A DNA stretch of 64,000 bases from JBMNEH01 sp050948665 (GTDB lineage: Bacteria > Bacillota > Clostridia > Christensenellales > UMGS416). A model generated the notes under the pieces. It did no database searches. It saw only the letters and a list, made by a program, of their open reading frames with translations, and had not been told where the DNA came from. The stretch spans positions 310,001-374,000 of the forward strand of contig JBMNEH010000001.1 in assembly GCA_050948665.1 (NCBI GenBank). The letters are read 5' to 3'. Of the stretch, positions 59,079 to 64,000 are shown piece by piece (positions within the stretch are counted from its first letter, which is position 1; each line of letters begins with the position of its first letter). A program made the translations under genes and the position numbers.

Positions 59079-60296
59079 GGGACATATTACGATTTTTCAA
59101 AGAGCTTCGGGGAGCAGATACAGGATTATAAAAAAGGAAAGTTCCCGACATATGATTCACTCATCGTATCGGGAACACCAAAGCTGCTCCAGCGAATAGG
59201 CCTGAACGCGCTGCCTATTACCTATACAACAGGACACTTAAAAGTAGTACTGGACGGGAAGACCGCGGATCATGATTTCGGAGAGGCCGTTCTGAAAAGA
59301 ATACCGGAAGCGATAAAGGATCCGATCGCGGTTATAGACACACAGTCAAAGGACGCCGCGCCAGGAAGCCTTGTTGTAATAGTGGGGATAAAAAACCCAA
59401 ACAACAACAGGGAGATCATAGCGGCTATTGTAATAGACGGACACGGCAGATTAAACGGTAAGAGAGTAGACAGCAACGTTATCACGACAATACATTCAAG
59501 AAAAGCAGCGGAAAAGATGCTGGCAGCCGCAATAAAATCCGAATCGGCACATCAAAACGGGCTATATTACTGGGATAAAAAAAGAGCCGTGAGTTTGTTG
59601 AGTCAGAGGGCCAGGGTACAATTCCCTGGTGGTCCGACTCTTACCGACGGCTTTATACGCAGTATACATGACGCAGGATCAAAAGTCAATACACGACTAA
59701 AAAATGTAACAGAAAGTTTACAATTCAAGCGCTGGTTTGGCGAAAGCACAGCCACAAACCCGGACGGCACGCCGAAAACGATGTATTACGCCGCCGAAAC
59801 CAAAGGAGCCGGCGCGCCGAAACCGGACAGTGCCGGGCTGATCGTGCTCACAGCCAACGAACAGGAGGCGGCGCGGACCGGGGAACCGGTAGAAGCGGTT
59901 TATGTGCGGGCAACAAACCCTGTCAACATAGAGAGCCGCGCGACACTGAGGACGGATATAACCGCCGAAAAGGTGAAAGCGTGGAAAAGAAGCGGATATG
60001 ACAGCATATATATACGGGACGAGAACGGCGTCCACCTGGCGGTGTTCAACGCGACGCAGATCAAGTCCGCCAGGGATAATCTGGGGACATACGACAGGAT
60101 GAACCCGGATATCAACTATGCCCTGGACAGCGAACCGGTCAACACGGGGAAGGTGCTGGAGACGCGGGACCGGGAGGACGTGAACGAGGCGATGAACGGC
60201 GCGCTGGAGGGGCGGATCGGCTGGCAGGGGGACGAGAACGCGCTGGCGGAGCGGCTGCTGCAGCCAAACCAAATACCGGCCCCGCCGCAGCTATAG
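59079..60296 (+). pseudogene. 5'-truncated phage-type polyvalent protein (MuF C-terminal-like and ADP-ribosyltransferase-like domains)
   Basis: The frame is open for about 405 codons but has no start of its own. The only upstream ATG (58971) lies in noncoding repeat DNA. The first part (about 59110-59610; LIVSGTPKLLQRIGLNALP, AIKDPIAVIDTQSKD, LYYWDKKRAVSL) matches the MuF C-terminal domain of phage polyvalent proteins. The second (about 59720-60115; LQFKRWFGESTATNPDGTP, YVRATNPVNIES, ATQIKSARDNLGTYDRMNPD) matches the polyvalent ADP-ribosyltransferase-type domain. AT-richer codon use than the neighbours points to transfer. It is a remnant of a phage or conjugative element. Confidence 0.8.
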
Positions 60297-60450
60297 CAGC
60301 AACCTGATAATCATTTCCCAACATACCGATAAAAAACATATCGGCCATGTTGCGGATGACCATCATCAATATGGCCAATACAGAAGGGACGGCCAATGTA
60401 AAGACGGCCGTCCAAACCGGCTTGTCCCGAAAAAGGGCTTCATTACCCAC
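60265..60450 (-). pseudogene. 5' fragment of a MATE transporter gene
   Basis: On the minus strand about 62 codons from GTG 60450 encode a typical MATE N-terminus: MGNEALFRDKPVWTAVFTLA, then SVLAILMMVIRNMADMFFIG and AAIAAAGPVFGL. After that the frame turns into Ala/Pro/Arg-rich sequence antisense to the phage-type gene. Homology breaks near 60265-60296; the remaining roughly 390 residues expected for MATE are absent from the window. Confidence 0.75.
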
Positions 60451-60484
60451 GGAATCACTTCTTTTATTTGATTATCAAGAGTAT

Positions 60485-60520
60485 AAGCGGAACGCGGCAG
60501 GAGGCACTCGCGTTCCGCTT
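60485..60520. terminator. Hairpin between the MATE fragment and the GH1 gene
   Basis: AAGCGGAACGC/GCGTTCCGCTT, an 11-bp perfect stem downstream of the GH1 stop (60548). No T-run follows, so efficiency is uncertain. Confidence 0.6.
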
Positions 60521-60547
60521 GCGGATTTGAAAGAGGAAAATGTCCCG

Positions 60548-61828
60548 TTATTTCACATAGCTTCCCAAAAAAGCAAGGCTTTCCTTGGGATAGCGAGTTT
60601 GCGTTGACCGGTCAACGGCGATCAAGCCAAAGGTCATGGAGAAACCCTTCTGCCATTCGAAGTTATCCAGCAGACTCCAATGGCAGTAGCCCTTTACTGG
60701 AATGCCGTCGGCAATACAATTCTGTATGCCGGCCAGCGCCCGGCGAATAAATTCCACACGGCGGGTATCATCGGAAGTCGCGATGCCGTTTTCCGTGACA
60801 AGGATGTCGCCATGAAAATCTTTATGTACAGCGCGGATGACATTTTCCAGCGCTTCGGGGTAGAATTCGTAATTCATCTGGGTCAGTTCCGCACCGTTGG
60901 GCATACCGAGCCGGCCAAAAGCACCGATCCGGGTACGGGTGTAATTCTGGACACCCAGATAATCATCATCCCTGATGTAAGGCAGGTAGTGCCCAAACTC
61001 AGCATGCCACTCCCTGGCTGCATTCCCTGCGCCGCCTTTTTCCGCCTGAATGTCGTGGAGGCTCAGAGAAAGGCCGATCTTCAGGTGCGGGCACAGGGCT
61101 TTCATGGCTTCCCTGGCCGCGGCATGGGCGCGCATCACCAGCAGGTCGCCCTCCTCCGTTCTCTGTGAAACAAAGGTGTTCAGCTTTTTCACGCCGAAAA
61201 CTTCCGCATTTTCCGCGGCTGCGATCTTCTGATTGGCCAGCAGTTGCTTCAGGTTGATGCCCACCTGTACATTGCCGTCAGTTTCGCTCTTTTTCTTGGG
61301 AAGAAGCATCTGCTTCATGTACCGCTTGGCGATAGCTGCCAGTTGAAGCCCTATATTGGCCTCATTGATGGTGCACACATATTCCATCCCGCTGCCCAGT
61401 TTTTCGGCAATGTAAACGCAGTAACGCCTGAAATCCTCCACGGTGGACTCAGTTTCCCAACCGCCCTTGGAGATCAGCCACCTGGGAGAAGTGAAGTGGT
61501 GCAACGTCACAATGGGCGTGATGCCGTTTTCCTTGCAGCAGCGGATCACGTTGCGGTAGTGATCCGCTGCTGTTTCGTCGAACTGCCCTTCCATGGGCTC
61601 GATCCTTGCCCACTCGACGGAGAAACGATAACAGTTCAGGCCTGCCGCCGCCATCAGCCTGATATCGGATTCATAGCGGTCGTAGTGAGCAACCGCATCG
61701 CCGCTGGGTTCTGTAAAGCCGGTGGACTTCATCCGCTCCATGATCCAGTAATCGCTGTGGATATTGTTTCCTTCCACCTGATGCGCGGCGGTAGCGGCAC
61801 CAATCAGAAAACCTTTATCAAAACCCAT
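60548..61828 (-). CDS. Glycoside hydrolase family 1 beta-glycosidase
   Basis: The 426-residue protein has the GH1 start FLIGAATAAHQVEG. Its acid/base Glu-156 is in CTINEANIG (NEA instead of the usual NEP) and its nucleophile Glu-346 is in ILVTENGIA. It acts on beta-glucosides, beta-galactosides or their 6-phosphates. No PTS is nearby and the divergent gene is a GPH-type symporter, so a non-phosphorylated sugar is more likely. The start at 61828 follows AGGAG. Confidence 0.92.
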   Translation of the reverse strand: MGFDKGFLIGAATAAHQVEGNNIHSDYWIMERMKSTGFTEPSGDAVAHYDRYESDIRLMAAAGLNCYRFSVEWARIEPMEGQFDETAADHYRNVIRCCKENGITPIVTLHHFTSPRWLISKGGWETESTVEDFRRYCVYIAEKLGSGMEYVCTINEANIGLQLAAIAKRYMKQMLLPKKKSETDGNVQVGINLKQLLANQKIAAAENAEVFGVKKLNTFVSQRTEEGDLLVMRAHAAAREAMKALCPHLKIGLSLSLHDIQAEKGGAGNAAREWHAEFGHYLPYIRDDDYLGVQNYTRTRIGAFGRLGMPNGAELTQMNYEFYPEALENVIRAVHKDFHGDILVTENGIATSDDTRRVEFIRRALAGIQNCIADGIPVKGYCHWSLLDNFEWQKGFSMTFGLIAVDRSTQTRYPKESLAFLGSYVK

Positions 61829-61980
61829 GATGTTGCTCCTTTGCTTCATTATCCGCTGTTATTTTACAGGAAGAAAGGCCGAAAATCGATAGTTTGCCGG
61901 GATGAAAATTACCAAACCGATATAAATATTAAGAAAACACAAAATAACACACGAATAATCATCTATTATAGCGAATATAT

Positions 61981-62012
61981 GATTTCAAATTGAAAATCAC
62001 AATTGCTATACT
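61981..62012 (+). promoter_or_regulatory. Promoter and possible operator of the sugar symporter gene
   Basis: TTCAAA (61984-61989), 17 bp and TATACT (62007-62012). The imperfect palindrome GATTTCAA-N-TTGAAAATC (61981-61998) covers the -35 and could be the AraC-type regulator site. The rest of the divergent region (61829-61980) is AT-rich and holds minus-strand TATAAT-like elements but no gene. Confidence 0.55.
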
Positions 62013-62072
62013 GATGTAAAAAGCAAGGGCAGCGCGTACTGTCTAAAAATCAAAAAGATGGAGGTTCCCTTT

Positions 62073-63560
62073 ATGGCACAGGTGAAAAAAATGAGCCAAA
62101 GTGAGATCGACGGCGTTTCTTACCGCCGGATCCCTACATGGCAGATCGCGGTAGGCCAGCTTCACACCGGCTGCGCAATGGCATTTTACGTTTTGATGGG
62201 CATGATGAGTTACTTGGGCGATGTGGGCTACGGTATGGCTACCGCAGCGATCGGCGTGATCCTTTCCGCCACCCGTATTTTTGACGGCATTATCGATCCG
62301 TTCCTTGCTGTCTGGATCGACAAGTTTAAATCCAAACACGGCAAAATGCGCATTATGCTCCTGCTGGGTTTTGCGATCCGCGCTCTTGCAGCAGTGATGC
62401 TGTTTGTTTGGTTCAGCGGCAAGACCAAGAGTGTGTTCCTGTTTGTTGCCATGTATTTGGTCTACATTGTCGGCAACTCCATTTATGATATTGTCGGCAA
62501 TATGGCACCTGCCATTATGACCAACGATCCAAAGCAGCGTCCCAGCATTCAGGTTTGGACCACGATCTATAACTATATATTCCCCATGGCGCTGAGTATG
62601 GTTTCCACGGCAGTTCTGCTGCCTATGTTCGGCGGCGAATACAACACGGCATTTCTGGCAGCCATGTGCTGGGTCACCGTCATTTTCAGCTTTGTTATGA
62701 CCGTGATCGCCTGCATCGGTCTGACCCCTGTGGATAAGCCCGAAAACTTTGAGGGTATCGCGGCTTCCTCTGATGAGGATAAGGTGTCCATGAAGGATAT
62801 GCTGAAGTTCCTGAAGGACAACAAGCCCTTCCGTCAGTATGTCTTTGCCGCCGTCTCCGACAAGCTGGCGCAGAATGTAGGCTCTCAGGCCATCGTCACC
62901 ACCATGATGTTTGGTATCCTGATTGGCAATATGATGTTCGGCACCATCCTGACCGTTATTTCCATGCTGCCCTCCATTATCTTTGCGATGTTCGGCGCAA
63001 AGTATGCCGGTAAGCATGGCAGCAAAAAGGCCACTATTACATGGACATGGGTCGCTATGATCGTGACGGTTGTCATCTTTGTGTTCTGCGCCGTTGTGGA
63101 TATGCGCCAGATCAACATTCTGGGTGAGGGCGGCAATATCGTGATTGCCGCTATATTCCTGCTCCTGCTGCTGGCCGGAAACGGCTCCAAGATGTGTATC
63201 ACCACTGCCAACGGCTCCATGCGCGCCGATATTGTGGACTACGAGATGGACCGCAGCGGCAAGTATCTGCCAGCTGTTGTCACCGCTACTTATAACTTCA
63301 TTGACCAGTTGGTCACATCTCTGGGCGCTACCATTGCAACCCTCAGCGTCGCGGCCATTGGTTATGCGGAAAGTCTGCCTCAGCCCACGGACGCGGCCAC
63401 TCCCGCCATCAAGTGGGTGGCGCTGGCACTGTACTTCGGACTGCCCATTCTGGGCTGGATCTGCACCATCTTCGCTATGAGGAGCTATCATCTGGACAGG
63501 GCTGAAATGGTCAATGTACAGAAGCGCATTGCGGAAAAGAAAGCAGAATTGAGCGAGTAA
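62073..63560 (+). CDS. GPH-type sugar:cation symporter (MFS)
   Basis: This 495-residue transporter has about 12 membrane segments. The GPH-family pattern RIFDGIIDPFLAVWIDKFKSKHGKMR lies over about residues 67-93, and DIVDYEMDRSGKYLPAVV near the end. It imports glycosides, pentosides or hexuronides with Na+ or H+. The start at 62073 follows GGAGG. Divergent from the GH1 glycosidase and convergent with an AraC regulator: a small glycoside-use locus. Confidence 0.92.
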   Translation: MAQVKKMSQSEIDGVSYRRIPTWQIAVGQLHTGCAMAFYVLMGMMSYLGDVGYGMATAAIGVILSATRIFDGIIDPFLAVWIDKFKSKHGKMRIMLLLGFAIRALAAVMLFVWFSGKTKSVFLFVAMYLVYIVGNSIYDIVGNMAPAIMTNDPKQRPSIQVWTTIYNYIFPMALSMVSTAVLLPMFGGEYNTAFLAAMCWVTVIFSFVMTVIACIGLTPVDKPENFEGIAASSDEDKVSMKDMLKFLKDNKPFRQYVFAAVSDKLAQNVGSQAIVTTMMFGILIGNMMFGTILTVISMLPSIIFAMFGAKYAGKHGSKKATITWTWVAMIVTVVIFVFCAVVDMRQINILGEGGNIVIAAIFLLLLLAGNGSKMCITTANGSMRADIVDYEMDRSGKYLPAVVTATYNFIDQLVTSLGATIATLSVAAIGYAESLPQPTDAATPAIKWVALALYFGLPILGWICTIFAMRSYHLDRAEMVNVQKRIAEKKAELSE

Positions 63561-63590
63561 AAAAATCGGGCGGCCTTTGGGCTGCCCGAC
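63560..63590 (-). terminator. Terminator of the AraC-type regulator gene
   Basis: On the minus strand the TCGGGC/GCCCGA stem with inner GCC/GGC is followed by seven T. It may also stop the converging symporter transcript. Confidence 0.85.
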
Positions 63591-63596
63591 GCATAT

Positions 63597-64000
63597 CTAA
63601 TTTTTCTCCCGGAATCGGACAGGCGTATGGCCGACAATTTCGGTGAAGACACGGGTGAAATAATTGCGGGTTCCGAAGGCCAATTCTTCGGATATCTCCT
63701 GAACACTCATCCGGGTGCTTTTCAGCAGCACCTTTGCCCGTTCAATTTTTACAGATTTTACATAGTCGTTGACGCAGAAGCCGGTCTCCTCTTTGAACTT
63801 GCGGGTCAGATAGTATTCTGTGTATCCAACCAGTACAGCGAGATCCTTAGCCCGTATTTTTTGGTTGGTGTGCATTTCTATGTAGTCGCAGCAGGTCCGG
63901 ATTGGGGCTGACAGCCTGGGATCGGTACGGCACCGGTGGACCCGGCGCACAAAATCATCATACATCAGAAGCGGAATAGCGGATACTTCATCATAGGTCG
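63597..64000 (-). CDS. AraC-family transcriptional regulator (5' partial)
   Basis: The visible C-terminal 134 residues contain both AraC helix-turn-helix motifs (IRAKDLAVLVGYTEYYLTRKF and SVQEISEELAFGTRNYFTRVF, then GHTPVRFREKN). The frame is still open at the right edge (preceding residues read TYDEVSAIPLL), so the N-terminal ligand-binding domain lies outside the window. It probably activates the GH1/symporter pair. Confidence 0.9.
   Translation of the reverse strand, partial: TYDEVSAIPLLMYDDFVRRVHRCRTDPRLSAPIRTCCDYIEMHTNQKIRAKDLAVLVGYTEYYLTRKFKEETGFCVNDYVKSVKIERAKVLLKSTRMSVQEISEELAFGTRNYFTRVFTEIVGHTPVRFREKN

Noticed and set aside
62043..63491. 482-codon minus-strand frame
   Set aside because: Antisense to the GPH symporter; translation is His/Gln/Gly-rich with no recognisable domain.

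Overview
The window looks like chromosomal DNA of an obligately anaerobic, fairly GC-rich Clostridia (Firmicutes), most like gut Oscillospirales. Supporting signs are strong AGGAGG ribosome binding sites, TTGACA/TATAAT promoters with 16-17 bp spacers, oxygen-sensitive enzymes (class III ribonucleotide reductase, a glycyl-radical enzyme with its activase, a hydrogenase-like Fe-S protein), an RsgI-type anti-sigma factor and B. subtilis-like gene pairs (yhbD/bactofilin, trmN6/rsmI). I ran no searches; all family names rest on motifs read from the sequence.

Layout. 0-0.4 kb: tail of an unknown gene and a lone, compact 5S rRNA. 0.4-3.7 kb: FecCD-type ABC importer behind a structured leader. 3.7-10.7 kb: rRNA methyltransferase, alpha/beta hydrolase, aldo/keto reductase, and a serine hydrolase/glutaredoxin/flavoprotein operon. 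10.7-14.2 kb: yhbD-bactofilin, divergent from a sigma-like/transmembrane/trigger-factor fusion protein. 14.3-16.6 kb: DUF2975/HTH cassette with paired operators. 16.6-19.9 kb: nrdD (redoxin-fused) and nrdG with NrdR-type boxes. 20.3-24.4 kb: thioesterase, dCMP deaminase and a DRTGG/ATPase/hydrogenase-like/DRTGG/PHP cluster. 24.4-27.5 kb: acyltransferase, CorC-like protein, ICMT-like methyltransferase. 27.8-29.4 kb: ECF sigma, RsgI-like anti-sigma and a secreted calcium-repeat protein. 29.5-34.5 kb: a seven-gene thiol/sulfur redox operon including a 56-residue CXXC protein. 34.7-37.7 kb: trkA-trkH potassium uptake. 38-43.4 kb: AAC(3)-like acetyltransferase, an unknown protein, and a three-gene carbohydrate operon. 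43.5-47.1 kb: MATE exporter, small membrane protein, a probable 6S RNA, tRNA-Val and a nucleotidyltransferase-DUF2087 fusion. 47.3-52.2 kb: MacB-like ABC exporter with two adaptors. 52.3-55.4 kb: rsmI, trmN6-like, murA and a zinc-ribbon gene. 55.5-60.5 kb: glycyl-radical enzyme and activase bracketed by related intergenic repeats, followed by a 5'-truncated phage-type polyvalent gene joined to a truncated MATE gene. 60.5-64 kb: GH1 glycosidase, GPH-type sugar symporter and an AraC regulator that runs off the window.

Most of the window is ordinary chromosome in short operons. The observations most worth following are the sigma-like/trigger-factor membrane fusion (12.3-14.1 kb), the nrdD-redoxin fusion, the hydrogenase-like sensor cluster, the thiol/sulfur operon with its small CXXC protein, the 6S RNA candidate next to tRNA-Val, and the decayed mobile-element junction near 60.28 kb. 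I saw no CRISPR array, replication origin or intact insertion sequence.
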